Part shown: piece by piece, positions 33,301-39,297 of the stretch
How the letters are laid out: every line of letters starts with the position of its first letter
How positions within the stretch are numbered: position 1 is the first letter of the stretch
Assembly: GCA_022818135.1 (NCBI GenBank)
Contig: JAFMSR010000003.1
Span: forward strand, 12,392,861-12,456,860
From: Saxidomus purpurata
Taxonomy: Eukaryota > Mollusca > Bivalvia > Venerida > Veneridae
DNA length: 64,000 nt
Direction: 5' to 3'
Position numbers and translations under genes: made by a program
The notes under the pieces: model-generated
What the model saw: the letters and a program-made list of their open reading frames with translations, nothing else
Told to the model about the DNA's origin: nothing
Database searches by the model: none

Positions 33301-35470
33301 CACAGACTATGGGCATATTAGTAAATCATGTATTAATTGCAACTTTTTTTGGCAGCCAGCTTTATTTTTTGCATGTGTATTGTATACATGTACATGCGTT
33401 TTGTTAGTGTTTGAAACAGATGTACAGTGATGCTATAACATGCATAGTAATGCTACATGCAGCAGCTTTCTACGCCTAAATGCAAGTTAAATAAGTGTTG
33501 AAACATGTTGCTACTGCTTGAATATTTGCATACTTATCATTTTGGTATGATGTAAGCTTGTATATTACCTCATAATTATTATGACACTGCAGTCGTATCT
33601 GTGGTGATCTTTTCTGAAGAGAGTGGGATTGTGTTGTCGTTAAGATTGTTTATAGTCCCGGCCGACCGTGGGATTTCTTCCCTGGCAAACTTGCCAAGAC
33701 CCCAGTACGACTCCCATGCATACTGGGTAACCTAGCTAACACAATTTGAAAATCTAGGGAGTTTTGTTTTACCTGACTGCAATACCCAATCAGTTTTGTC
33801 CAAAGATTATGATAATTCAGCAAAACTGTGTAAAAATGACAGTAGCCAAAAGATAGGTGTGTGAGCTTGCAGACCAGACAGGTGTTGCTAGTGTACATGA
33901 AGAAAGGGCATGACTACATTCTAATGGTGATTTGCTGCAGCAAAGCAATAAACTTTGTCAAAGAGTTGAACAAATTTGACCTACTTTTTCCAGCTGTCTT
34001 GATTTATTGTTAGGAGTTTATGAGAAAAGGAGAAAAGGCAATACATAATAACTTTAATTTGCCATTTCTTAAGATTTCTTCATCAAACTTTGAAATTGTA
34101 CTGCTTATGACAAAAGGGTCAAGATGCCACCAACTTTTGTAGGTCAAGGTCATATTTGAAAGGGTTATGTCCCTTTTTGTACCTAGTTTTTGTCATGAAA
34201 ACTTATCATTGGCTATAACTTCGCCATTTGTCAGGATTTCTTCATTAAACTTTCAAATTGCATTGCTTATGACAAAAGGGCTGTGATGCCGTAAAAATTT
34301 GTATATCAAGGTCATATTCTACAGAGTTATGCCCCATTTTGTACTTAGATTTTGTCACAAAATTATTGGTTATTCTGACAAAGTGTAAGAGGGCGACACA
34401 AGTGTTCTACTGAACACCCATCTAGTATAATAAAAAGGCCTCAATAAAAAGACCATTTATATTTTAAAACCACTTTATGCCGGTCCGAAGGGTAGTCTTA
34501 CTTGATTTACAGGAACTTTACTGTAGTAACTTTTTGAGACCTGCTGCATAGAGATCAAACGTTTTATTCATTATAGTGAGAAGAAAAAAACAGCTTATCA
34601 GAAGCAAAAGTAACTAAAATCTAATTTTTGACATCTTTAGCTGATGCAAACAACATTGTGAGAACCCTGACTGACAATTTTGACCAATGCAGACGACATT
34701 CCTAAAAAATATTTGCACAGGATATACCCGTTTTTTGTTTGAAAAAGATGGTTTTTGATAACTATAATTTTCAGTGAAACCACTGCACAAAATGATTTAT
34801 TACCATATGATTATGTTTTAAAATGTTGTTTGAGAGCAAATAACTATTTAATGAAAAGATGATGCGTTTCACTTTGAAGATATTGTATTATGACAGAAAA
34901 AAGTTTAGGTAGTCATAAGCTAGACAGTGAAATTTTACAGTGCTTGCTTTAATGAGAGTTTGCCTTTTGTGTTTTTAGCGTAAAAGCTGCATTTTTAGCC
35001 AGAAATGACACAAAAATATATATGCCTGCTGTTATATGTGAAGCCTATATTGTACATGTAACTTTGCATGCAGTACCGGTATTTCAGAATTTTAAGATTT
35101 GATTTAAACTTAATACTTACTTACTCGCGATTACGAAACATTTGGTTCTTACAACTTTTATTTATCACTCTCCAGATTTTGCCGGGCGAGACAGATTTCT
35201 TGAGAATAGAAGTGCTATTAGTAATCGCAACTTCCAAAGTGAACATGTGTCTTTAGAATTAAAATATTTATAGATTGTTTTAAGCAAGTGGTGACATTTA
35301 CCGCATTCATTAAATGATGGATACAAGTTTCTAAACATGAATTTTTTTTAATTTTCAGGCCAATGGGAGACTGGGACCCCCGTAAAGTTAAAATAAAGAA
35401 TCCAAAACCAAAGCAGAAGGTAGATAATCCTCCTGAAAGTGGAGAAGCGCCACCTGCTGGTGTACCTTGA
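95..35470 (+). CDS. KIAA2012-like (DUF4670) coiled-coil protein, 17 exons, 5' end outside window
   Basis: Seen: 17 exons (listed separately) join in one frame with no phase conflict into 1,440 residues and a stop at 35468-35470. Layout: residues 1-940 are low-complexity, acidic and Ser-rich with SRP/SRPxS motifs; about 954-1006 are Lys/Pro-rich; about 1041-1365 form a highly charged Glu/Arg/Lys coiled coil; about 1380-1404 carry a conserved-looking aromatic segment (TRAWTFSYFVHWPRE); the last 36 residues are a basic, Pro-rich tail. No signal peptide or membrane segment is visible. Family knowledge, from memory: the charged coiled coil plus this C-terminal motif resembles the uncharacterised KIAA2012/DUF4670 proteins. 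Their molecular function is not known to me and I assign none. Other possibilities are a trichohyalin-like or generic coiled-coil name from automatic annotation. The gene structure is much surer than the family name. Confidence 0.85.
196..502. other. Intron sequence, nothing recognised
   Basis: Unique-looking AT-rich intron after exon 1. I see no repeat or motif in it. The same holds for 1191-1754 between the MITE-like element and the minisatellite. Confidence 0.4.
503..1190. mobile_element. MITE-like element with central 28-bp palindrome, copy 1
   Basis: The ends are TTAAAGGT and ACCTTTAA. A second copy at 50521-51161 is its reverse complement along most of its length. At the centre (833-860) is a perfect palindrome whose half is CCTATCTTGGGTGC. 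The element has no ORF. The TTAA at both ends could be a target duplication or part of the inverted repeat. Confidence 0.7.
1755..1978. repeat. 37-bp minisatellite, about 6 copies, next to exon 2
   Basis: Units read roughly TTTATACATTAATGTTTTCA then CCATCTTAATTAAGATG. The array ends about 40 bp before the exon 2 acceptor, so it occupies the probable branch-point region. Confidence 0.75.
2017..3654 (+). CDS. Exon 2, large acidic and Ser-rich exon
   Basis: This 1,638-nt exon opens after TAGTTTCAG and ends at ACAG|GTTTGT. It encodes residues 34-579. The first part holds Ser/Arg motifs (SRPGSHKSSSS, SRPSSHKS). The second half is strongly acidic (EEETEDIEVEEGAAE type) and looks disordered. The open frame runs upstream to an ATG at 1986, but those bases are intronic if the acceptor at 2016 is used; an ATG-initiated variant is possible but unsupported. 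The acceptor abuts a 37-bp tandem repeat. Confidence 0.9.
3655..4497. other. Intron 2, nothing firm recognised
   Basis: T-rich intron. The frame 3953-4141 is short and without coding character. A stretch near 4188 (GGGTCACCCCTGTTTAAATG) may be a repeat end but has no partner I could find in this window. Confidence 0.35.
4498..4557 (+). CDS. Exon 3
   Basis: Sixty nucleotides between TTTTACTAG and a strong donor (AAAT|GTAAGT). It continues the frame as VDEENASDVRSYKSGRSGRK, a charged Ser/Gly/Arg stretch. Both splice phases (2 bases in, 1 base out) match the neighbouring exons. Confidence 0.85.
5417..5560 (-). mobile_element. 3' tail of a LINE-like retroelement with (ATT)n
   Basis: On the minus strand the sequence reads as unique sequence, then ATGAAATAAAGATTTTATT and an (ATT)n run, a typical 3' end of non-LTR elements. 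A similar piece with a diverged body lies at 50074-50200. No reverse-transcriptase sequence is present. Confidence 0.45.
5792..5840 (+). CDS. Exon 4
   Basis: A 49-nt exon after a long T tract (TTTTTTTCAG) with donor TCTCG|GTAAGT. It encodes RTKKSKSGIGSEEGS. A family A repeat element begins only about 30 bp past its donor (5872), so that insertion sits very near the 5' splice site. Confidence 0.85.
5872..6923. mobile_element. Family A tandem-core element, copy 1 (Helentron/HINE-like)
   Basis: It starts after TTTTT with the hairpin ATGCCCCCGAAGGGTGGCAT, then (GTCC)n. About five core units of 170-183 bp follow, each starting near CATTCGTGTCCGGACTGTAA. Near the 3' end CTTTCGGGGGCAT repeats the 5' end in inverse orientation. 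Then come GTCACTTGTGA and CTCTTGTT. Confidence 0.75.
7172..7242 (+). CDS. Exon 5
   Basis: A 71-nt exon after TTTACTTTACAG with donor AAAAG|GTAACT. It encodes REEIASANEYVLPTLESDQM followed by SDAK. The phase (1 in, 1 out) is consistent with exons 4 and 6. Confidence 0.85.
7670..7876. mobile_element. Short MITE (CTGTAAATT family), copy 1, 5' end decayed
   Basis: It matches 31030-31241 and 33072-33281 in the interior (CGCAAATTTCCCAC, AGATTCATTTTACATAGATT). The right end is AATTTACAG. Confidence 0.6.
7880..8433. other. Intron 5 spacer, nothing recognised
   Basis: AT-rich sequence between a MITE and family B, without a recognised element or exon. The same intron (5) also contains 10233-11141, likewise without firm features. 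Confidence 0.35.
8434..10232. mobile_element. Family B tandem-core element with higher-order repeat
   Basis: The 5' hairpin is ATCCCCCCGCCGAAGGCGAA followed by GGGGATA, then (CCGT)n. About ten core units begin TTGTCCGGAGCATAACTCC. Unit starts near 8812, 8968, 9113, 9269, 9425 and 9570 give spacings 156, 145, 156, 156, 145. The 3' end has GGCGGGGGGATTA (inverse of the 5' end), hairpin CCATGTGTAACATGG, and CTCTTGTT. Confidence 0.8.
11142..12035 (+). CDS. Exon 6, large Ser/Pro and Lys-rich exon
   Basis: This 894-nt exon opens after GTATTCTGTAG and closes at ACACAG|GTATTT. It encodes residues 640-937. It starts acidic (DDIKTLDDEQ), then shows SRPA/SRPP repeats (four SRP-like motifs in about 30 residues), then long Lys/Thr/Glu-rich disordered sequence. 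The SRP motifs echo those of exon 2. Open sequence extends upstream of the acceptor but has no exon-like features there. Confidence 0.9.
12699..12745 (+). CDS. Exon 7
   Basis: A 47-nt exon following TATTTCTACAG with donor GGAAAG|GTACTC. It encodes DARSISAELDALGLGK and is the first exon to end on a codon boundary. Confidence 0.82.
12899..13099. repeat. 49/41-bp tandem repeat interrupted by a family C insertion
   Basis: Four units starting ATATATTGTTTGATTTATGG and containing AGCTCATAAATGTTCT. A fifth unit is cut after TATATTGTT by the family C element and resumes after it as TGATTTATGGATTCC, up to the exon 8 acceptor. Confidence 0.8.
13100..14349. mobile_element. Family C tandem-core element (Helentron/HINE-like)
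   Basis: The 5' hairpin is AACCAGGTTTTCC ... AAATCCTGGTT. The core has units of about 157 bp starting CTTCTGTGCGCAACTCCT, decaying to the right. The 3' end has GAAAACCTGGTT (12-bp inverse of the 5' end), hairpin GTGACAATTTCCTGTCAC and TTGTT. It contains a T20 tract near 13981. ORFs at 13144-13843 only read through the units. Confidence 0.78.
14366..14525 (+). CDS. Exon 8
   Basis: A 160-nt exon after TTATGGATTCCAG, donor AGAA|GTAAGT. It encodes a Ser/Pro/Lys stretch (LPPGKRPKPPPEKTKIPDHI) followed by AEALNRQTDASIEYLEQDLER. The acceptor lies only about 17 bp past the 3' end of the family C element at 13100-14349, so the natural polypyrimidine and branch region is partly element-derived. Confidence 0.88.
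14780..15340. repeat. Degenerate tandem-core repeat (family J)
   Basis: Three or four diverged units with CTTGCATGATTTTCATGAAA, CCACCTCAAG and AGGTCAAGGTCA-like pieces. No ends are preserved. Related decayed copies lie at 33990-34430 and 60000-60490. Confidence 0.5.
15341..16079. other. Intron 8 spacer, nothing recognised
   Basis: No exon-like or repeat structure seen. The minus-strand frame 15737-15985 has no coding signature. Intron 8 continues at 16681-17508, again without firm features. Confidence 0.35.
16080..16680. repeat. 49-bp minisatellite
   Basis: About ten diverging units of GATTTTCCACCATTCAAGAT then GAGGGTAACCACTGTCCAGA and TGTCATGAT. The period is exactly 49 bp between 16561 and 16610. 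No element ends are visible. Confidence 0.8.
17509..18697. mobile_element. Family D tandem-core element, copy 1
   Basis: The 5' end is TATACCCCCACAA followed by AACGAAGTTTGGGGGGG (hairpin), then (GGTC)n. Core units start GTTAGGAGTGAC with a 145-bp period (17618, 17763, 17908, 18052), then decay. The 3' end has TTGTGGGGGTATA at 18657-18669, the perfect 13-bp inverse of the 5' end, then GTCACTCTTGTGAC and AGTTCTAGTTT. Confidence 0.8.
18698..19769. other. Intron 8 continuation, nothing firm recognised
   Basis: AT-rich sequence. A piece near 18940 (GCCTGAAGAAGGACTGAGGC) resembles short sequences often seen in retroelement remnants, but I cannot define an element. Confidence 0.3.
19770..19925. 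mobile_element. Decayed MITE (CAGCAGGG family), copy 1
   Basis: TTAACCC near the left end, GATCATGATTTGCA inside and TCTGTCAGCAGGGT at the right. Similar pieces occur at 32905-33055, 35995-36150 and 48300-48530. Confidence 0.45.
20735..20942 (+). promoter_or_regulatory. Possible internal promoter with in-frame ATG before exon 9
   Basis: In order: a GC-box-like CCGCCCC near 20737, a CCAAT box in GTCCAATCAGC near 20757, a TATA-like TATATTTTAATAAAA near 20845, then an ATG at 20940 (ATGACATCTTTTTCAGTGAC) in frame with exon 9. A transcript starting here would encode mainly the coiled-coil half (about 440 residues). This is motif-level evidence only. Confidence 0.28.
20956..21056 (+). CDS. Exon 9
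   Basis: A 101-nt exon after CATCTTTTTCAG, donor CTCCAG|GTACTG. It encodes MTALVGESLSGPTLEAVGEG and then LTEEELEIAKQILQ. The frame stays open upstream through the intron to an ATG at 20940, 16 bases before the acceptor. Together with promoter-like boxes upstream this allows an alternative start (see 20735-20942). Confidence 0.86.
21395..21547 (-). mobile_element. tRNA-derived SINE-like element
   Basis: On the minus strand: TGGCGCAGTGGTAGCACG (A-box-like), then GCCTCGATCCCC (B-box-like) about 35 bases later, then GTGTCCTTAGGCAAGACAC. It has no cloverleaf good enough to be called a tRNA gene. Confidence 0.6.
21646..21840 (+). CDS. Exon 10, start of the Lys/Glu-rich coiled coil
   Basis: A 195-nt exon between TTCTTGTAG and AAGATG|GTACAT, whole codons at both ends. 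It encodes a Lys/Gly-rich segment (KGKGGKKPSAKSAKKGSKKG) followed by EELDREAIREKHEQEKM, which leads into the coiled coil. Confidence 0.9.
21841..23796. other. First part of intron 10, nothing firm recognised
   Basis: Long AT-rich intron. A region near 22680-23340 has CTGTCCATCTGT and short inverted pieces suggestive of a very old tandem-core element, but no ends can be set. Confidence 0.3.
23797..23866. repeat. Near-perfect 24-bp hairpin with 22-nt loop
   Basis: The arms 23797-23820 (GGGTTGACCACAAAACTGTC...) and 23843-23866 pair with a single G/T mismatch. The loop includes ATATGAAATAAAGAAGG, a phrase seen also near 26705. It is most likely a small MITE remnant; a miRNA-like precursor is an alternative. 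Confidence 0.6.
24292..24589. mobile_element. Mariner-type MITE with TA duplication
   Basis: The inverted ends are CAGTAGAGTTCCGGTAATAA (left) and a matching right end TAATAGCGGAACTTTATTG; both continue into GACCACCCT. TA flanks both sides (24290-24291, 24590-24591). The interior has no transposase. A fragment of the same family lies near 34480-34525. Confidence 0.75.
24624..24885. mobile_element. Mariner-type MITE with imperfect ends
   Basis: Left CAGTTGAACCTGGGTTAAGC and right TGCAGGTTGGACTG are inverse and flanked by TA. The ends resemble those of 46842-47023. Confidence 0.6.
25462..25705. mobile_element. Tc1/mariner-type MITE, 244 bp
   Basis: Left GTTGCAAAAGAAAGTGTGCA and right TGCACACTTTCGTTTGCAAC are inverse with one mismatch. 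TA duplications are at 25460-25461 and 25706-25707. No ORF of transposase type. Confidence 0.8.
26253..26348 (+). CDS. Exon 11, coiled coil
   Basis: A 96-nt exon after TCTTTTTCAACAG, donor TCAAAG|GTAATA, phase 0 at both ends. It encodes LREQEAAELQKKIAEKQQLL then KDQNDLTSARSK, with heptad-like spacing of Leu and charged residues. Confidence 0.9.
26812..26965 (+). mobile_element. tRNA-derived SINE-like element
   Basis: AGTGGTTACGGCATTAACTT (A-box-like), TGTGTTTGATCCCCA (B-box-like) and a GTGTCCTTGGGCAAGGCA tail, the same order as at 21395-21547 in opposite orientation. Another B-box-like GGTTCGATCC at 26639 may belong to an older copy. Confidence 0.55.
27099..27237 (+). CDS. Exon 12, coiled coil
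   Basis: A 139-nt exon after TTTTACTTTTCAG, donor TTTAG|GTAACA. It encodes ELKEEMERLEREAEAIQRAE and continues through DVRKKQREERETRRKADL. Highly charged helix. Confidence 0.92.
27238..28099. other. Intron 12, nothing firm recognised
   Basis: The sequence 27490-27900 has the diverged phrase pattern of an old tandem-core repeat (CAATCATCACTGACTTTTGT), but no clear units. Confidence 0.3.
28100..28281 (+). CDS. Exon 13, coiled coil
   Basis: A 182-nt exon after GTTTACTTTCAG, donor TATGAG|GTAAAC. It encodes an almost purely Glu/Arg/Lys/Met helix (KKEMEEKRRKEMEMMEKIAD, RMREEEERRIDEEERL). Confidence 0.92.
29053..29131. repeat. Imperfect inverted repeat in intron 13
   Basis: TTTCACTCGTGATCACCAAA and, in inverse, TTTTGGTGCCCACTTGGTGA around a short loop. 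Probably a small MITE remnant. Confidence 0.45.
29170..29351 (+). CDS. Exon 14, coiled coil
   Basis: A 182-nt exon after ATTAACACAG, donor GAGAAG|GTAAGA. It encodes AELIEAQRLEEEEEERLKEM and EREAAERERRRLREEEEALQ-type helix. An AG four bases further on (GCAG) is a possible alternative acceptor, but it would break the frame. Confidence 0.92.
29698..29843 (+). repeat. Poly-G tract 1 (about 125 G in 146 bp)
   Basis: Three G runs of about 60, 49 and 17 bases broken by AGGGAAGAGGAAAAGAAAT and a T. It lies in intron 14. It has strong G-quadruplex potential. The length is likely to be unreliable in an assembly. Confidence 0.8.
30255..30343 (+). repeat. Poly-G tract 2 (about 84 G in 89 bp)
   Basis: G runs of about 34, 32 and 18 broken by single T and TTTT. 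It is 410 bp from tract 1 in the same intron. Poly-Gly and poly-Pro frames across it are artefacts. Confidence 0.8.
30649..30751 (+). CDS. Exon 15, coiled coil
   Basis: A 103-nt exon after TATGTTGTAG, donor TTGGAG|GTAAAT. It encodes RLAMEDEHRKLEDERRRMQE followed by AEDAKRNAEKQRLLE. The intron before it holds the two poly-G tracts. Confidence 0.9.
31030..31241. mobile_element. Short MITE (CTGTAAATT family), copy 2
   Basis: The ends CTGTAAATT and AATTTACAG are inverse. The interior matches copies at 7670 and 33072. It lies 70 bp before exon 16. Confidence 0.7.
31313..31506 (+). CDS. Exon 16, end of coiled coil and aromatic C-terminal motif
   Basis: A 194-nt exon after TATGTTTTACAG, donor GAAAG|GTGAGG. 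It ends the coiled coil (LRRLEEEARMQMQEEIEKRR) and then encodes a non-repetitive segment with TRAWTFSYFVHWPRE. That segment is the most informative part for family assignment, because it is rich in Trp, Phe and Tyr and is not low complexity. Confidence 0.93.
31711..31806. repeat. 35-bp tandem repeat, nearly 3 copies
   Basis: The unit TCCCTCTTTGACAAAATGTT then AGTACTTATTTAATG repeats at 31715, 31750 and 31785. Confidence 0.85.
32905..33055. mobile_element. MITE (CAGCAGGG family), copy 2
   Basis: TTAACCCTTCCCCTGCTAAA at the left, GATCATGATCTACACTGG inside and CAGCAGGGCAAGAG at the right. Confidence 0.55.
33072..33281. mobile_element. Short MITE (CTGTAAATT family), copy 3
   Basis: The ends CTGTAAATTGG and CCAATTTACAG are inverse, with AATATT continuing on both sides. 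This is the best preserved of the three copies. Confidence 0.75.
33721..33830. repeat. Dispersed repeat, inverted partner at 38758-38850
   Basis: AGGGAGTTTTGTTTTACCTG and ACTGCAATACCCAATCAGT recur in reverse orientation near 38775-38840 with moderate divergence. No ends defined. Confidence 0.5.
33990..34430. repeat. Degenerate tandem-core repeat (family J), copy 2
   Basis: Two units with CATTTCTTAAGATTTCTTCA and GCTTATGACAAAAGGG, about 110 bp apart. It ends near CACAAGTGTTC. Confidence 0.5.
34526..35358. other. End of intron 16, nothing recognised
   Basis: AT-rich intron without identifiable element up to the exon 17 acceptor. Confidence 0.35.
35359..35470 (+). CDS. Exon 17, terminal coding exon
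   Basis: This exon follows TTAATTTTCAG and runs to TGA at 35468-35470. It completes Arg1404 and encodes PMGDWDPRKVKIKNPKPKQK and a Pro-rich end (SGEAPPAGVP). The preceding intron (31507-35358) is the longest near the 3' end and holds only repeats. Confidence 0.9.
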
Positions 35471-35994
35471 TGAACATGGTGATATTTAGATTGACAAGCA
35501 TTGCATTGATGTGCATTATGTGTCACTGTACTGATACCTGTACCCGAAAATACACGAGCTGTCAGAACATCTATACTACCAAGACATTACTCTTTGCCTT
35601 GACTGACTTCTGTCCTTTACATACACGAGCTGATAGAACATCTTTAAGAAGATATTTCTTAATTTCTTGAAATGATACAAATATTCTGCTTTCATACGAG
35701 TTTGATTCAATCATTTGTATTTGTTGAACGTTTTGCGTACTCCCCACTTCTTTATTATTTTATAGAAAGTGATAATGTGGATTTTTTGATTTTTTTTGAA
35801 GAGAGGGGAGGGGATTTCAAATTGATGGATCAAACCTGGCATGAAATCTGCAACAATAGTACCCCACAAACATTTATGGTTTCATAGTATTTTTAAATTG
35901 GCGGTCAATACATCTTGTCAAACAAGTACAAAATGTACCCTTAAGGATCTGCTGAATTTCTAAAATGGGACGTGTGGACACTACCTTTAGTAAC

Positions 35995-36150
35995 TGTTGA
36001 TAGCAGGGGTTCTCAGCTTCTCACAGAAAATATATCAATGGACTAGTTCACAGTGCAGATCATGATCAATCGGCTTAGATTTGCAGGCAGGTTATGAACT
36101 GCACTGGTTACAAAGGCAGAATCCATTGCTGCTCAATTGTTATCAAAGAT
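35995..36150. mobile_element. Decayed MITE (CAGCAGGG family) within the 3' UTR
   Basis: CAGTGCAGATCATGATCAAT, TGCACTGGTTACAAAGGCAG and CCATTGCTGCTCA align with the copies at 32905 and 48300. Confidence 0.45.
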
Positions 36151-36279
36151 TCTGTACAATTTATATGTATACAAATATTACGCTTCACTTGTTATTGCTA
36201 TTTAAAATTACCTTGTTTGATTTAGATGTTTTATTTCCCGTCTTTCTTGTATTATATATATTTACACACTATTTTATTG

Positions 36280-36285
36280 AATAAA
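36280..36285 (+). terminator. Poly(A) signal AATAAA
   Basis: Canonical AATAAA about 810 bp past the stop codon, followed by the T-rich stretch TTTTGTATATTTTT. It is the first well-placed signal after exon 17. Cleavage near 36300 is inferred. Confidence 0.55.
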
Positions 36286-36427
36286 TGCAATTTTGTATAT
36301 TTTTGACTTCTATCTTAGGGTAAACTTTTTCAATAATTTTATCTTTATAGATTATATATTTTTTATTGATAGTCATTTGCCTTATATATTAAAATGTGTA
36401 ATAGCACAGTGACTTGCTCTTGTTTTT

Positions 36428-37880
36428 AGCTCACACGGGTGAGCTATAACGATCACTCACCACACGGCATACAGCATCTCTTCACATTTTCCTTCAAGCA
36501 GCATCTCTGAAACCAGTGGGTCAATGTTTTGAAACTTGGCATAAATGTCCTTTGCATGAAGCTCTATCAAAGTTTTTCAAATAATTCCATTCAATGCAGA
36601 ACTGTGGTTGCCATGGCAACAGAAAGGAAACTTTTTTAAATGTTCTCAACAAGAGGGCTATGTTGACCCTATACCACTCACCTGACTACTAGTGCACTTA
36701 CCCAAGGAGGTCATTTGTTGCTAAGGAAGTCACTGGTTGCTAGGGGCAGTCAGTGGTTGCTAAGGGAATCATTGGTCATTATGTGAAGTCAGTGATTGCC
36801 AAAGACAACTGTTGCTAGTTGCTCAGGATGTCAATTGTTCCTAATGAAATCATTGGTGGCAAGATTATGCTAAAGCTTGCTAAGGAAGTCACTGGTTGCT
36901 AGGGGACTAAGTTGTGGCTAAGGGAGTCACTGGGTGCTAAGGAAGTCACTTATTCCTAGGGTAAGTCATTGGGTGCTAAGGAAGTAACTTGTTCCAATAG
37001 GAAGTTGGTGGTAGCTAGGGAAGTCACTGGTTGCTTGGTAAGTCGCTGGTTGCTATAGGAACTCATTGGAGGCTAGATTTTTCCTACTCTATATTCAGAA
37101 AAGGAACCCTACCCCTTTAGAACGTGATAAATTTTGAGTTTGGGGCCTGATTTGAACATTCCTGTTAGATGACCACTAGGCAATGTTATATACCGAATAT
37201 CTAAGCTTTTGAAGAAGATTTTTAAAGGTTTTCCTATGTAAGTCTATGTAAAACAAGTGACCCCTCGTGCCAATATTGACTTCATGGAAAACCTTTGAAC
37301 ACACTTGGTAGAGGTCCACTAGTCGATACTGAACATCTTAGCTCTAGACCTTGTGGTTTTGCATGAGAAGATCTTTAAAGTTTTCCCATATCGAGTGATA
37401 TGGACCCAAACAGGGTCAATTCTGATCCCGATGATCATGATTTTAACAAACTTGATTGATGGAAAACTTTTGAACACACTTGGTAGATGTCCACTTTACA
37501 ATGCTGCATACCAAATATCTAAGCTCTATACCTTGTGGTTTACCAGAAGATTTTTAAATGTTTTCCCATGTATATATCTATGTTAAGCAAGTGCCCAAAT
37601 TTGGTAGAGGTCCACTAGACAATGCTGTAACTATATATCTAAGCTCTAGGCCTTGCGCTCTTTGAGAAGACTTTGAAGCTTTTCATAAAGAAACCTATGT
37701 AAAATCAAGTGACGCTCTTGGCGGGGTCCATTTTGATCCAAGGGGTCATGATTTTGATAATCTTGATAGAGGTCAACAAGTCGATGCTACATGCTATTTA
37801 AATATCTAAGCTCTATGCCTTGTTTCAGAGAAGATTTTTAAGGTTTTTCCTATATAACCCTTTGCAAAATCAAGTGAACC
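36428..37880. mobile_element. Divergent family E tandem-core element
   Basis: The 5' hairpin AGCTCACACGGGTGAGCT comes after TTTTT. The next 200 bp follow the family E plan (TGAAACCAGTGGGTCAATGT, CATGCAGAACT-like, GGTTGCCATGGCAAC). Then a GTTGCTA/AAGTCACTGG short repeat (36700-37070) and diverged units (TAGGTCCACTAG-like). The 3' hairpin is not preserved. Confidence 0.6.
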
Positions 37881-38189
37881 ACTGGCGGTGTCAGTATTAA
37901 ACAACAATATCAACTATGTAAAGACAATTACGAACTACAGAGGAGCAATAACAATTTTACAAAACGATGATTGGACACTATGATATGTTATTGGAATAAT
38001 GCCAGTTTGAAAAATAATGGCAACATTTTCTGGTAGACAGCAATGTTTTGATATGACATCGTTAGCTCTAATATTTAAGTACACAGTGTACATGTATCAC
38101 CTTTACAAAAAGACAATCGTTCAAAAGAAGGCTATCGGGGAGAAAACATACACTTCGTTCACACTAGAAACACCTTTGAATAATAAAAA

Positions 38190-38450
38190 TTATTTCCATA
38201 CTTTTTTCCTGAAATTTTCGTCTGCTGTAACCCGGTACGGTACCATTCTATAGTCGTGTTGTATATTATCCAAAAGCTGGTTCACATTTTTCTTTACCTT
38301 AAACACATAGCTTACGGTGTTTTCGTTGCATTCAAAGCAAAAGTCAGAATCCAAAGATAAACTCAGATTGGTATATTCAAACTGACCAATTAACACAGGC
38401 CTTTCCGAACGCCGTACAAATGACTCTATTATAGTAAAGGGACGCGACTT
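38190..38450 (-). pseudogene. Protein-like ORF fragment, possibly DXO/RAI1-like N-terminal region
   Basis: The minus-strand frame is open for 86 codons up to TAA at 38192-38190, with no Met needed at its 5' side (stop at 38453-38451). It contains SRPFTIIESFVRRSERPVLI, GQFEYTNLSLSLDSDFCFEC and ends DENFRKKVWK. It is not repeat-derived and its composition is ordinary protein. The RP-x-x-IGxF pattern recalls the N-terminus of the DXO/RAI1 decapping enzymes, from memory and weakly. A possible donor (AAAAAA|GTATGG) lies just before the stop. No further exons were seen; probably a gene fragment or one isolated exon. Confidence 0.35.
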
Positions 38451-38849
38451 TCAGATAATTTCTGTTAGTAAATGCCGCACTTAAGACCGGGTCTTACGCT
38501 AACCGTAAGCAAAATTGTGCAGTAAGACTTGGTTTTTCAAGAAGTCAACGGTTTTATTGAATTATACCTTAAATTTTATAAGTAACTTTCTTTTACACCT
38601 TTGTGCTACGCGCTTTTTCAAATTTCTCTTCTTCTTCAACACTGTTTTATAACACCAAATAAAGAAACCACGGGACGAAGTGGTTAAAGCACCAAATCAC
38701 GCTGGCAGCGCATGTCTGGTCTGTACGCTCGCACACCTATCTTTGGCTGCTGAAATGTTTGGCTAAATAAACATAATAATTGGACCAAATTGACTGGGTA
38801 TTACAGTCAGGTAAAGCAACACTCCCTAATTTTGCAAATTTTGTAGGTA

Positions 38850-39297
38850 CATGCATGGGAGCCATACACATGACAGTGTATATATGTCCGTGACCACGTA
38901 AGTAAGGGTCTAGTAAAATTTTGTACATATCTTCTGTGTTGCATGTCTTATAGCAGAGAAAGAACTCGGGTGTGCCTTGGTTTGATAAATAATCTCCCTT
39001 TGTAACGTTTTCGCTTAAAAGTAGTTACCAGCTTTTCGACTGTATACTGTGACAGGAGCGTCATTTCGGTTGCCCAATTTACCTAACAGAGCTTGATCTT
39101 GCTTCATCTATGTAACATTGTTACGTTGTCCTAAAAACCAAGCGAGCCGCTTTCTAGCTTTTTTAAAGGCTAGCCTTGTTTGCCACACGATGGATTATTA
39201 ATTTTCATTAAACTGGACGTGCTGTTAACAGTGTGGTGACATGATTTTGGTGATTTTAGTTCTTCATTGTCACCTGTCAGTAATCAAATAAATGGGT
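38850..39297. other. Intergenic, nothing recognised
   Basis: No repeat partner or exon seen here. The same is true of 39844-40824 apart from a poly-G run near 40002. Confidence 0.35.

Larger units (their letters stand above)
35471..36300 (+). other. 3' UTR of the coiled-coil gene
   Basis: AT-rich non-coding sequence after the stop. The short frames here have no coding character. It includes a degenerate dispersed repeat at about 35995-36150 and ends at the AATAAA at 36280. Confidence 0.6.
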
